Below, one piece after another: positions 1-5,836 of a DNA stretch of 8,263 nt (the stretch's first letter is position 1; every line of letters starts with the position of its first letter). Position numbers and translations under genes: made by a program. The notes beneath the pieces were generated by a model. It had not been told where the DNA came from. It ran no database searches and saw only the letters and a list, made by a program, of their open reading frames with translations. The DNA lies in contig JAEUMU010000123.1 of NCBI GenBank assembly GCA_016791325.1, positions 1-8,263 on the forward strand. Reading direction: 5' to 3'. The DNA is from Hyphomonadaceae bacterium (GTDB lineage Bacteria > Pseudomonadota > Alphaproteobacteria > Caulobacterales > Aquidulcibacteraceae).

Positions 1-30
1 TGGGCGACCTCTGGGGATGGTGATCACATA

Positions 31-97
31 GGCCCGCGGGCCGCCGGGCTCAACCGGCCTGTGGCGCCGCGCCCGGGCGGGCGCTGCCCCGGCGGGG
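31..97. other. GC-rich leader with several short hairpins before kdsD
   Basis: The 137 bases before kdsD are extremely GC-rich. They hold a perfect 12-base palindrome at 31-42 (GGCCCGCGGGCC), a hairpin with stem GCGCCC (69-74) and GGGCGC (79-84) around a four-base loop, and a CCCC/GGGG hairpin at 87-97. No T-tract follows any of them, so they do not look like canonical intrinsic terminators. They could form a structured leader or a factor-dependent end for an upstream gene. At this base composition some hairpins are expected by chance. I cannot identify an upstream gene from the few codons at the window edge. Confidence 0.3.
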
Positions 98-137
98 GGC
101 CGGTGACAAGCGCCCCCGCCCATGCGAACAGCGAGGC

Positions 138-1115
138 ATGAGCATTATCGACCCCGGCGCGGCCATCGCCGCCGGCCAGGACACCATCCGCACAGAGGCC
201 CGCGCGCTGGAGCGCCTGGCGGCGGCGCTGGGCGAGGAGCTGGCTGAGCCCTTCAGCCACGCCGCCCTGCTGCTGGCGGATACGCGCGGGCGGGTGATCG
301 TCTCGGGCATGGGCAAATCCGGCCATATCGCCCGCAAGATCGCCGCCACCTTGGCGTCCACCGGCACGCCGGCGCAGTTCGTTCATCCCGCCGAAGCGAG
401 CCACGGCGATCTGGGCATGATCGTGGAGAGCGATTGTCTGCTGGCGATTTCGCGCTCCGGCGAAACGGCGGAGCTTTCCGATCTGCTCTATCATTGCCGG
501 CGCATTCACGTGCCCATCATCGGCATGACCTTCAAACCAGGCTCAACATTGGCGAAAGCCTCTACGGCGGCGCTGGTGCTGCCGGAATGCGGCGAGGCGA
601 GCGAAGAGGCGCCAGCGCCGACTGTCTCCACCACCATGTGCTTGGCCCTGGGCGATGCGCTGGCGGTGGCGCTGTTGAAGGCGCGCGGCTTCAACAAGGA
701 TGATTTCGGCGCCATCCATCCTGGCGGCAAGCTGGGCGCGGCGCTGAAGCGGGTGCGCGATGTGATGCGTGTGGGCGCCAGCGATCCGCTGGTTTCGCCC
801 GACATTTCCGTGCCCGACGCCATGCAGGCGATGAGCGTGGGCGGCATTGGCGCGGTGGGTGTGATTGAAGGCGGCAGGCTTATCGGCATTGTGACTGACG
901 GCGATCTGCGCCGGCGGCTCACGCCGGAGATGTTCGCAAAGCGCGCGCGTGACATCATGACGGCCAGTCCACGCACGATTTCGCCGGACGCGCCGGTCGC
1001 CGACGCTATCGCCATCATGAACGAAAAGCGCATCACGTTGCTGTTCGCGGTGGAGGACGGCCGGCCCGTAGGCGTGGTGCACATGCACGATCTGCTGGCG
1101 GCGGGGGTGCGGTAG
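138..1115 (+). CDS. kdsD: Arabinose-5-phosphate isomerase (KdsD/KpsF/GutQ family)
   Basis: Cytoplasmic enzyme that interconverts D-ribulose 5-phosphate and D-arabinose 5-phosphate, the first step towards Kdo for LPS or capsule. The 325-residue protein has the usual family length. A SIS sugar-isomerase domain covers about residues 35-190, with the signature SGMGKSGHIARK at 56-67 and the stretch FVHPAEASHGDLGM at 81-94. Lys60, Glu112, Glu153 and His194 (in the IHPGG motif) occupy the places of the catalytic residues described for E. coli KdsD. Two CBS domains follow (about 205-262 and 270-325), ending in the typical VVHMHDLLAAGVR. The ATG at 138 fits the family N-terminus; the Shine-Dalgarno sequence is weak (GCGAGG just before it). 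The amidohydrolase gene starts 32 bases after the stop, so the two may be co-transcribed. KpsF or GutQ paralogues share the fold, so the exact paralogue is less certain than the reaction. Confidence 0.95.
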   Translation: MSIIDPGAAIAAGQDTIRTEARALERLAAALGEELAEPFSHAALLLADTRGRVIVSGMGKSGHIARKIAATLASTGTPAQFVHPAEASHGDLGMIVESDCLLAISRSGETAELSDLLYHCRRIHVPIIGMTFKPGSTLAKASTAALVLPECGEASEEAPAPTVSTTMCLALGDALAVALLKARGFNKDDFGAIHPGGKLGAALKRVRDVMRVGASDPLVSPDISVPDAMQAMSVGGIGAVGVIEGGRLIGIVTDGDLRRRLTPEMFAKRARDIMTASPRTISPDAPVADAIAIMNEKRITLLFAVEDGRPVGVVHMHDLLAAGVR

Positions 1116-1135
1116 TGGTGCGGGAACGGGCGACG

Positions 1136-1143
1136 GGTGGAGG
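1136..1143 (+). promoter_or_regulatory. Ribosome binding site that fixes the amidohydrolase start
   Basis: GGTGGAGG ends four bases before the ATG at 1148. It supports that ATG over the in-frame GTG at 1115, which overlaps the kdsD stop codon and would put a charged, glycine-rich 11-residue extension in front of a clean signal peptide. Confidence 0.7.
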
Positions 1144-1147
1144 CGGC

Positions 1148-2461
1148 ATGTTCAAGTTTGTAAGTTTTGGCGCGATGGCGGTGTCTTTACTGCTGCTGGC
1201 GGCGCCTGCATCCGCGCAGGAGCAAACCGGCTTCGCACCGGCGGTGGAAACGTCGATCCAATCGGTGCTGCCGCGCATGATCGCGTGGCGGCGCGACTTC
1301 CATCAACACCCCGAGCTTTCCTACGAGGAGGTGCGCACCGCACGCATCGTGGCGGCGCACCTGCGCCGGCTGCGCCTTGAGGTGCGCACGGGCGTGGCGC
1401 AGACAGGCGTTGTCGGCGTGTTGCGCGGGGGGCGGCCGGGGCCGGTGATTGCGCTCAGGGCCGATATGGATGCGCTGCCGGTGACGGAAGAGGGCGACCT
1501 GCCATTCCGCTCGCGGGCGCGCGGCGCCTACAACGGCCAGGATGTGGGCATTATGCATGCGTGCGGGCACGATACGCATGTGGCGATCTTGATGGCGGCG
1601 GCGGAGGTGCTGGCCGCACGGCGGGAGGAAATCGCGGGCACCATCATCTTCGTGTTCCAGCCTTCGGAGGAAGGCGCGCCTCCGGGCCAGTTGGGCGGCG
1701 CGCGGCGCATGTTGGCGGAGAATGTGTTCGGCGATTTGCGGCCGGAGGCGATGTTCGGCCTGCACGCCTGGCCAGGCGATAGCGGCACGATCATCATGAT
1801 CCCCGGCCCGTTCATGGCCGGCTCCGACCGCATCGACATCACCGTCACCGGCAGCCAGACGCACGGCGCCCAGCCGCACGCCGGCATCGATCCGATCGTG
1901 GTGTCGTCGCAGATCATCAATGCGCTGCAAACCATTCCATCGCGTCAGATGGATGCCGTGCGCTCGCCGGTGATTGTCACCATCGGCATGATCCAGGGCG
2001 GCGTGCGCTACAACATCATCCCGCAAACCGTGTTGATGCAGGGCACCGTGCGTTATCTCAATCCGCAGACGCGCGAAGATCTCTACGCCCGTATTCGGCG
2101 CACCGTGACCGAAACCGCCGCCACTTCCGGCGCCACGGCCGAGGTGACAATCTCGGAGAACGCAATTCCCACAGTGAACCCGCCAGAACTGACCGAGCGC
2201 GCCCGTGCTGCGGCTGCACGCGCTCTGGGGCAGGGCAATGTGCGCGGCGGCTATCCGGTGATGCCGGCGGAGGATTTCGCGTATTTCCAGCAGGCTGTGC
2301 CGGGCGTGTTCTTCTTCTACGGCGTCAACGCGCCAGGCGTGAGCACGGAGCAGGCGGCGCCGAACCACAATCCGCGCTTCTTTGTGCATGAACCGGCGAT
2401 GGAGACGGGGCTGCGCGCCATGCTCGCCATCGCGCTCGATCGCGTGGGGGCGCAGCCGTAG
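1148..2461 (+). CDS. Secreted M20-family (M20D-like) metallo-amidohydrolase
   Basis: Predicted periplasmic zinc hydrolase of the M20D group, which includes hippurate, N-acyl-amino-acid and IAA-amino-acid hydrolases; the substrate cannot be read from sequence. Numbered from ATG 1148 (437 residues), residues 1-23 form a signal peptide ending in PASA before QEQ. Family motifs follow: HQHPELSYEE (about 53-62), ALRADMDALP (102-111), MHACGHDTH (136-144), FQPSEEG (170-176), GLHAWP (204-209), QTHGAQPH in the dimerisation domain (237-244) and AEDFAYF near 374-380. Probable metal ligands are Cys139, His141, Glu175, His206 and His407 (in NHNPRFF), with Glu174 as the likely catalytic base. All are present, so the enzyme should be active. 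It lies 32 bases downstream of kdsD and is probably translated from a shared transcript. A role in envelope or peptide-amide turnover is inference. An in-frame GTG at 1115 is a less likely start. Confidence 0.9.
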   Translation: MFKFVSFGAMAVSLLLLAAPASAQEQTGFAPAVETSIQSVLPRMIAWRRDFHQHPELSYEEVRTARIVAAHLRRLRLEVRTGVAQTGVVGVLRGGRPGPVIALRADMDALPVTEEGDLPFRSRARGAYNGQDVGIMHACGHDTHVAILMAAAEVLAARREEIAGTIIFVFQPSEEGAPPGQLGGARRMLAENVFGDLRPEAMFGLHAWPGDSGTIIMIPGPFMAGSDRIDITVTGSQTHGAQPHAGIDPIVVSSQIINALQTIPSRQMDAVRSPVIVTIGMIQGGVRYNIIPQTVLMQGTVRYLNPQTREDLYARIRRTVTETAATSGATAEVTISENAIPTVNPPELTERARAAAARALGQGNVRGGYPVMPAEDFAYFQQAVPGVFFFYGVNAPGVSTEQAAPNHNPRFFVHEPAMETGLRAMLAIALDRVGAQP

Positions 2462-2470
2462 CCAAAATTC

Positions 2471-2502
2471 TTGACTTCGCGGCCCCGCGCGCGCCCTATG
2501 CC
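2471..2502 (+). promoter_or_regulatory. Candidate promoter for the cold-shock gene
   Basis: A good -35 hexamer TTGACT (2471-2476) follows an AT-rich patch right after the amidohydrolase stop. The best -10-like element is CCTATGCC (2495-2502), which resembles the alphaproteobacterial CTATAT or GCTANAWC type, but the spacing (19-20 bases) is longer than usual. Transcription would start near 2508 or later, giving a leader of about 120 bases before the csp ATG. Confidence 0.35.
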
Positions 2503-2629
2503 GATTGGACTACTCGGTCGGGCGCTTCGACCGCGCGCTCATTTGCGCCGGCTTTCGATCTTTCTACCCAGTCCATCGGTGCGTCGCGCGGGCATGGGGC
2601 TCTGCCGGCCGCCTCGAAGGAGTGAAACG
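2501..2629 (+). promoter_or_regulatory. Structured 5' leader of the cold-shock mRNA
   Basis: Three pairings are visible by eye. Helix P1 joins 2501-2510 (CCGATTGGAC, one bulged T) to 2571-2579 (GTCCATCGG), nine base pairs. Inside it, CGGTCG (2515-2520) and CGACCG (2528-2533) form a perfect six-pair hairpin with a seven-base loop. A competing helix joins CTTTCGA (2552-2558) to TCGAAGG (2614-2620), seven pairs including one U-G, and covers most of the AAGGAG Shine-Dalgarno at 2617-2622. Because it crosses P1, the two exclude each other unless a pseudoknot forms. E. coli cspA mRNA is known to switch between leader folds with temperature; applying that here is inference. Confidence 0.4.
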
Positions 2630-2839
2630 ATGGCTACTGGCGTCGTCAAATGGTTTAATATGGCTAAGGGTTTCGGTTTCATCGCGCCGGACGAAGGCGG
2701 AGCGGACGTATTCGTGCACGTGAGCGCGGTGGAGCGTTCGGGCCTGCCGGGTCTGCGTGAAGGGCAAGCGGTCTCGTTCGACACCGAAGTTGACCCCCGC
2801 AAGAACAAGCCCTCGGCCGTCAACATCAAGCCGATCTGA
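2630..2839 (+). CDS. CspA-family cold-shock protein
   Basis: A single cold-shock domain of 69 residues, the classic size for this family of small single-stranded RNA/DNA-binding chaperones. It opens [18 protein letters not shown], with RNP1 KGFGFI at residues 13-18 and RNP2 VFVHV at 27-31; the aromatic residues Trp8, Phe15, Phe17, Phe28 and His30 expected on the nucleic-acid-binding face are all there. The ATG at 2630 has a strong Shine-Dalgarno, AAGGAG at 2617-2622, seven bases upstream. An in-frame opening reaches further 5', but its translation is not cold-shock-like and it lacks this site. The gene sits behind a leader able to fold in alternative ways and is followed by a strong intrinsic terminator 22 bases after the stop. 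Such proteins melt RNA secondary structure and can act as antiterminators. Whether this copy is cold-induced cannot be told from sequence. Confidence 0.96.
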   Translation: MATGVVKWFNMAKGFGFIAPDEGGADVFVHVSAVERSGLPGLREGQAVSFDTEVDPRKNKPSAVNIKPI

Positions 2840-2861
2840 GCGCTTTGACGTTGCACTTCTG

Positions 2862-2900
2862 TCGCCGTGCGGATACTCCGCGCGGCGATTTGCTTTTCTT
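2862..2900 (+). terminator. Strong intrinsic terminator between csp and gst
   Basis: A 12-pair stem, TCGCCGTGCGGA (2862-2873) with TCCGCGCGGCGA (2877-2888), has one G-U wobble and a three-base TAC loop. It is followed by the T-rich stretch TTTGCTTTTCTT (2889-2900). It lies 22 bases behind the csp stop and ends directly at the GGAG ribosome binding site of the next gene. Confidence 0.8.
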
Positions 2901-2912
2901 GGAGTCACCAGC

Positions 2913-3953
2913 ATGACCGCACCGTTCCGTCTCTTCGGCGCGGAGCTTTCGCCGTATTCGGTGAAGGTGCGTTCCTACCTGCGCTACAAGGGCCTGGAGT
3001 TCGAGTGGATCGAACGCAGCAATACGCGCCAGGAGGAATTCTCCCGCTACGCCAAGCTGCCGCTGGCGCCGGTGCTGGTCGACGCCGACGAGAACGTACT
3101 GCAGGATTCCACGCCGATGATCGAGGCGCTTGAGCGCCAGTACGCCGAGCCCGCGCTTAATCCCGAAGAACCCACGCTCGCGTTCGTTTCCGCGCTGCTG
3201 GAGGATTACGCTGACGAGTGGCTCAACAAGGCCATGTTCCACTATCGCTGGACCTATCCTGAAGATCAGCAGAGCGCCGCCAAGCGTATCGTGCAGATGC
3301 TGTTCGAAGGCGCCGAGGCGCCGGAGGGCGTGGAGGAAACGGTGCGGGCGCGCATGGTGGGGCGGCTGCATCATGTTGGCTCTTCGCCTGAGACGGCGCC
3401 GATCATCGAAGGCTCGTTCAACCGCCTGCTCGAACTGGTGGAGAATTTGCTGGGCGCGCGGGCGTTCCTGTTCGGCGCCCGGCCTTGCCTGGCGGATTTC
3501 GGGCTGGCCGCTCAATTGCGCCAATTGCTTTCCGATCCCACGCCTGGCGCCCTCATCAAAGCGCGCGCGCCAAAGACGATTGCCTGGATCGAGCGGATGG
3601 AAAGCCCCGTGGCGCAGGGCGCCTTCGCCTCGCTGGACGATCTGCGCCCCGCGCTGGTGGATATTCTGCGCCATGAGGTTGCGGGCGCGTATCTGGTGTG
3701 GATGGCCGCGAACGCGCAGGGCGTGGCCGATGATGCGCAGACTGTCAGCGTCGAAATCGCCGGCGCGACCTTCACGCAGAAGCCGCAGCGTTACGCCGCC
3801 AAGGCGCTGGCGGAGCTGAAACGCAAACGCGCGCTTGTGCTGGATGATGCGCTGGCGGCGCTGCTCGGTGAAACTGGCTGCGACGCGTTCTTGCTGGATG
3901 ACGGCGATGAGGCCGATGAGGCTGAAGCCGACGATGGCGAGAGCGAGGATTAG
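2913..3953 (+). CDS. Glutathione S-transferase-like protein with extended acidic C-terminus
   Basis: Cytosolic GST-fold protein of 346 residues, longer than a typical 200-230 residue GST. Residues 1-80 form the thioredoxin-like domain: FGAELSPYSVKVRSYL at 8-23, with Ser13/Ser16 as possible thiol-activating residues, the likely cis-proline Pro53 in LAPVLVD, and DST at 65-67 where GSTs bind the gamma-glutamyl group. Residues 85-240 are the helical domain; FLFGARPCLADFGL (186-199) matches the GST motif-II region, although the N-capping Ser/Thr appears to be replaced by Cys192. Residues 240-325 are a further domain, ending in the strongly acidic tail 329-346, rich in Asp and Glu. The start at 2913 has GGAG eight bases upstream (2901-2904); the in-frame region before it overlaps csp and its terminator. 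Substrate unknown; it could have a regulatory or binding role rather than transferase activity. The gene converges on the epimerase gene with only 12 bases between stop codons. Confidence 0.85.
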   Translation: MTAPFRLFGAELSPYSVKVRSYLRYKGLEFEWIERSNTRQEEFSRYAKLPLAPVLVDADENVLQDSTPMIEALERQYAEPALNPEEPTLAFVSALLEDYADEWLNKAMFHYRWTYPEDQQSAAKRIVQMLFEGAEAPEGVEETVRARMVGRLHHVGSSPETAPIIEGSFNRLLELVENLLGARAFLFGARPCLADFGLAAQLRQLLSDPTPGALIKARAPKTIAWIERMESPVAQGAFASLDDLRPALVDILRHEVAGAYLVWMAANAQGVADDAQTVSVEIAGATFTQKPQRYAAKALAELKRKRALVLDDALAALLGETGCDAFLLDDGDEADEAEADDGESED

Positions 3954-3965
3954 GCCGGCGGCGCC

Positions 3966-4976
3966 TCAGACTTTGTAGTGCGCCCGGTACCAATCAACGA
4001 AGCGGCTGAGGCCGGTTTCAATCGGCGTTGACGGCGCGAAGCCGAAATCGCGCGCCAGATCGCCGACATCGGCGAATGTCGCGGGGACATCGCCTGGCTG
4101 CATCGGCAACAGGTTCTTGATTGCTTTGACGCCGAGCTTTTGCTCCAGCAGATCGATCAAGCGGCTGAGGCGCACGGGCGCGTGGTTGCCGATGTTGTAG
4201 ATGCGATAGGGCGCCGTTGAGCTGGCCGGATCAGGCGCCGCGCCGGACCATGCGGGGTTCGCCGCCGCCGGGCGTTCGCCCACGCGCGCCACAGCCTCGA
4301 TCACATCGTCGATATAAGTGAAATCGCGCTCCATCTCGCCGTTGTTGAAAACGTCGATCGGTTCGCCTGCCAGCATGGCGCGGGTGAACAGGAACAGGGC
4401 CATGTCCGGCCGGCCCCAGGGACCATAGACGGTGAAGAAGCGCAGGCCCGTGACCGGCAGCCGGTAAAGATGCGCGTAGGCGTGCGCCATCAGCTCATTG
4501 GCCTTCTTCGACGCGGCGTAGAGGCTGACAGGATGGTCGACGTTCTGGCCGACAGCGAACGGCGTGACCGTGTTGGCGCCATAAACTGAGCTGGATGACG
4601 CGAACACCAGATGCTTCACCCCGCCATGGCGGCACCCTTCGAGGATGTTCACGAAGCCATCGAGATTGGAGCGCACGTACGCGCGCGGGTTTTTCAGCGA
4701 ATAGCGTACGCCCGCCTGCGCGGCGAGATGGTGCACCAGATCAAACTGATGCGTGGCGAACAGACGCTCCATGGCCGGCGCGTCGGCGATGTCGGCGTGC
4801 TCGAAGCGGAAGCCTTCCAGGCGCTCAAGGTGTTGCACGCGCGCACGCTTGAGCGCGACGTCGTAATAATCGTTGAGATTGTCCACGCCGATGACGCGCT
4901 GGCCGGTGCGCAACAGATGGGCGCTGAGATGATACCCAATGAAGCCGGCGGCGCCAGTGACGAGGATGGGCTTCAT
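3966..4976 (-). CDS. lpsL: UDP-glucuronate 4-epimerase (LpsL/Cap1J type)
   Basis: Short-chain dehydrogenase/epimerase of 336 residues that most likely converts UDP-glucuronate to UDP-galacturonate for surface polysaccharide. The NAD-binding motif TGAAGFIG is at residues 7-14 and DNLNDYYD at 32-39 is typical of this subgroup. The catalytic set comprises the serine run at 127-130 (SSSSVYG) and YxxxK as Tyr153 and Lys157. Subgroup signatures are GVRYSLKNPRAYVRSNLDGF (89-108), FFTVYGPWGRPDMA (180-193), NNGEMERDFTYIDDV (211-225), IYNIGN (259-264) and LLPMQPGDVPAT (289-300). These separate it from GalE and from dTDP-glucose dehydratase, although substrate assignment remains by family. It is the last of three same-strand genes, 91 bases after the methyltransferase, and may also have its own weak promoter. 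The start at 4976 has only a weak upstream site (GGAA). Confidence 0.9.
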   Translation of the reverse strand: MKPILVTGAAGFIGYHLSAHLLRTGQRVIGVDNLNDYYDVALKRARVQHLERLEGFRFEHADIADAPAMERLFATHQFDLVHHLAAQAGVRYSLKNPRAYVRSNLDGFVNILEGCRHGGVKHLVFASSSSVYGANTVTPFAVGQNVDHPVSLYAASKKANELMAHAYAHLYRLPVTGLRFFTVYGPWGRPDMALFLFTRAMLAGEPIDVFNNGEMERDFTYIDDVIEAVARVGERPAAANPAWSGAAPDPASSTAPYRIYNIGNHAPVRLSRLIDLLEQKLGVKAIKNLLPMQPGDVPATFADVGDLARDFGFAPSTPIETGLSRFVDWYRAHYKV

Positions 4977-4996
4977 ATCGGTTCCGTTCGGGGCTT

Positions 4997-5025
4997 GGTT
5001 TAGGTGGCGGCCGGGCGGAAATCAA
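4997..5025 (-). promoter_or_regulatory. Weak candidate promoter for the UDP-glucuronate epimerase gene
   Basis: On the minus strand TTGATT (5020-5025) is followed after 17 bases by TAAACC (4997-5002), whose context CCTAAACC matches six of eight positions of the Caulobacter GCTANAWC element. The transcript would begin about 15 bases before the ATG. A seven-base inverted repeat (CGTTCGG 4985-4991, CCGAACG 5026-5032) flanks it. Both elements are imperfect. Confidence 0.3.
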
Positions 5026-5067
5026 CCGAACGCGCTAATCGGCGCGCGATGGCGGGGCGGCCTCGAT

Positions 5068-5766
5068 CTAGACGCTGGCGGCGAGCGCGCTGGGCAGCCA
5101 GTCCACCGGGAAACGGCGGATGCGCGTAATCGGCATGACTTGATGGATGCTGTGCGCGAGCCAGCGCCAATCAAAGCCCTTGTGCCCGCCGGAATGGGGC
5201 GAGACCTTATCGAGCCGGTAAAGCGCGGACCAGAACGTATCGGCGAGCGAGTATTCCTGGTGGCGCATGTAGCCGGTCAGCGCCGAGCCCACGTTCTTGA
5301 GCACGATGGCGGGGCCCACCTCCACCGGCACCGAGGCCACGAAGCGGCGCGGGGCCAACGCGGCGACCCCTTCCAGCGCCTGCATCACGCGCGGGGCGGG
5401 CATGTGCTCCATCGTCTCCAGCGCGAACACCAGATCGAACGGGCCGAGCGCTATGGCCGGGCCGCATACGAATTCATCGGCCGAAGCCAGATGTGCGGCG
5501 AAGCCCTCGCGCCCGCCGTAGCGCTGTTGCGCCGCGGCGATGAATTCAGCCTCCACATCCACGCCGACATAGGAGATTGGCAGCGCCCGCGAGAGCGCGT
5601 CATAGGCTTTGCCGTAGGCGCATCCGAGCTCGAGCACGCGTAACGGGCGGCGGCCATCCGCCAGCGCGCGCGCGGTGGCGACGATATGGCGGAAGCGGTA
5701 GGAATGCAGCCAAGTATTGAGCGCGCCGTGGTTCTGCCGGCTCTCGTAGGTTTCAACCGCGCTCAT
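5068..5766 (-). CDS. Class I SAM-dependent methyltransferase
   Basis: A 232-residue Rossmann-fold methyltransferase when started at ATG 5766. Motif I, VLELGCAYG, lies at residues 44-52; the acidic residue ending motif II is Asp70 in YVGVD; a motif IV-like FDLVFALETMEHM is at 110-122, with its Glu-His pair. The C-terminal HKGFDWRWL (195-203) occurs in methyltransferases of several glycan clusters. Substrate is unknown. Its place between an AGE-family epimerase and a UDP-glucuronate epimerase points to methylation of a sugar, glycolipid or related small molecule, by inference only. It is 70 bases downstream of the AGE gene on the same strand. An in-frame GTG at 5781 would add five residues; neither start has a good Shine-Dalgarno, and the ATG is chosen by codon preference and a family-like N-terminus. 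Confidence 0.82.
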   Translation of the reverse strand: MSAVETYESRQNHGALNTWLHSYRFRHIVATARALADGRRPLRVLELGCAYGKAYDALSRALPISYVGVDVEAEFIAAAQQRYGGREGFAAHLASADEFVCGPAIALGPFDLVFALETMEHMPAPRVMQALEGVAALAPRRFVASVPVEVGPAIVLKNVGSALTGYMRHQEYSLADTFWSALYRLDKVSPHSGGHKGFDWRWLAHSIHQVMPITRIRRFPVDWLPSALAASV

Positions 5767-5836
5767 GGGTTCTGCAAACACCGCCCGGGGCCCGAGATCA
5801 AGCCCGGCGTGCGCGATCGCCGCGACAGGCGCGCGT

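Noticed and set aside
1..141. Open frame from base 1 whose TGA (139-141) overlaps the kdsD ATG, like a translationally coupled upstream gene
   Set aside because: The translation is low-complexity Gly/Pro/Arg/Ala with no recognisable family, and strong hairpins run through it. The other two forward frames stop at 23 and 31, either of which could be the true end of an upstream gene. The fragment is too short to decide.
1115..1147. Longer amidohydrolase start at GTG 1115 overlapping the kdsD stop
   Set aside because: It adds a charged, glycine-rich stretch before an otherwise perfect signal peptide, and the ATG at 1148 has the better ribosome binding site.
2471..2629. N-terminal extension of the cold-shock protein, and a separate 72-codon plus-strand frame at 2505-2723
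   Set aside because: The extension is Arg/Pro-rich and lies in the structured leader, while ATG 2630 has AAGGAG at ideal spacing and the canonical MATGVVKWF start. The other frame overlaps csp, has no clear ribosome binding site and its translation resembles no family.
2757..2912. 52-residue N-terminal extension of the GST-like protein
   Set aside because: It would be read through the csp coding end and the terminator hairpin; ATG 2913 has its own GGAG site and gives the normal GST N-terminus.
3945..3970. Bidirectional terminator between the convergent gst and epimerase genes
   Set aside because: Only short pairings such as GAGG/CCTC and GGCGCC are visible and no T-tract on either strand, so I could not support a terminator.
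4939..5643. Long plus-strand open frame across the methyltransferase region, and similar long antisense frames under kdsD, the amidohydrolase and the GST gene
   Set aside because: Long antisense frames are expected in GC-rich coding DNA. Their translations are rich in Arg, His and Ala without motifs, whereas the opposite strand has clear families.
5767..5836. Terminator or promoter between the AGE gene and the methyltransferase
   Set aside because: GC-rich partial pairings (GGGC/GCCC) exist but no T-tract and no convincing -35/-10 pair, so read-through from the AGE gene is the simpler view.
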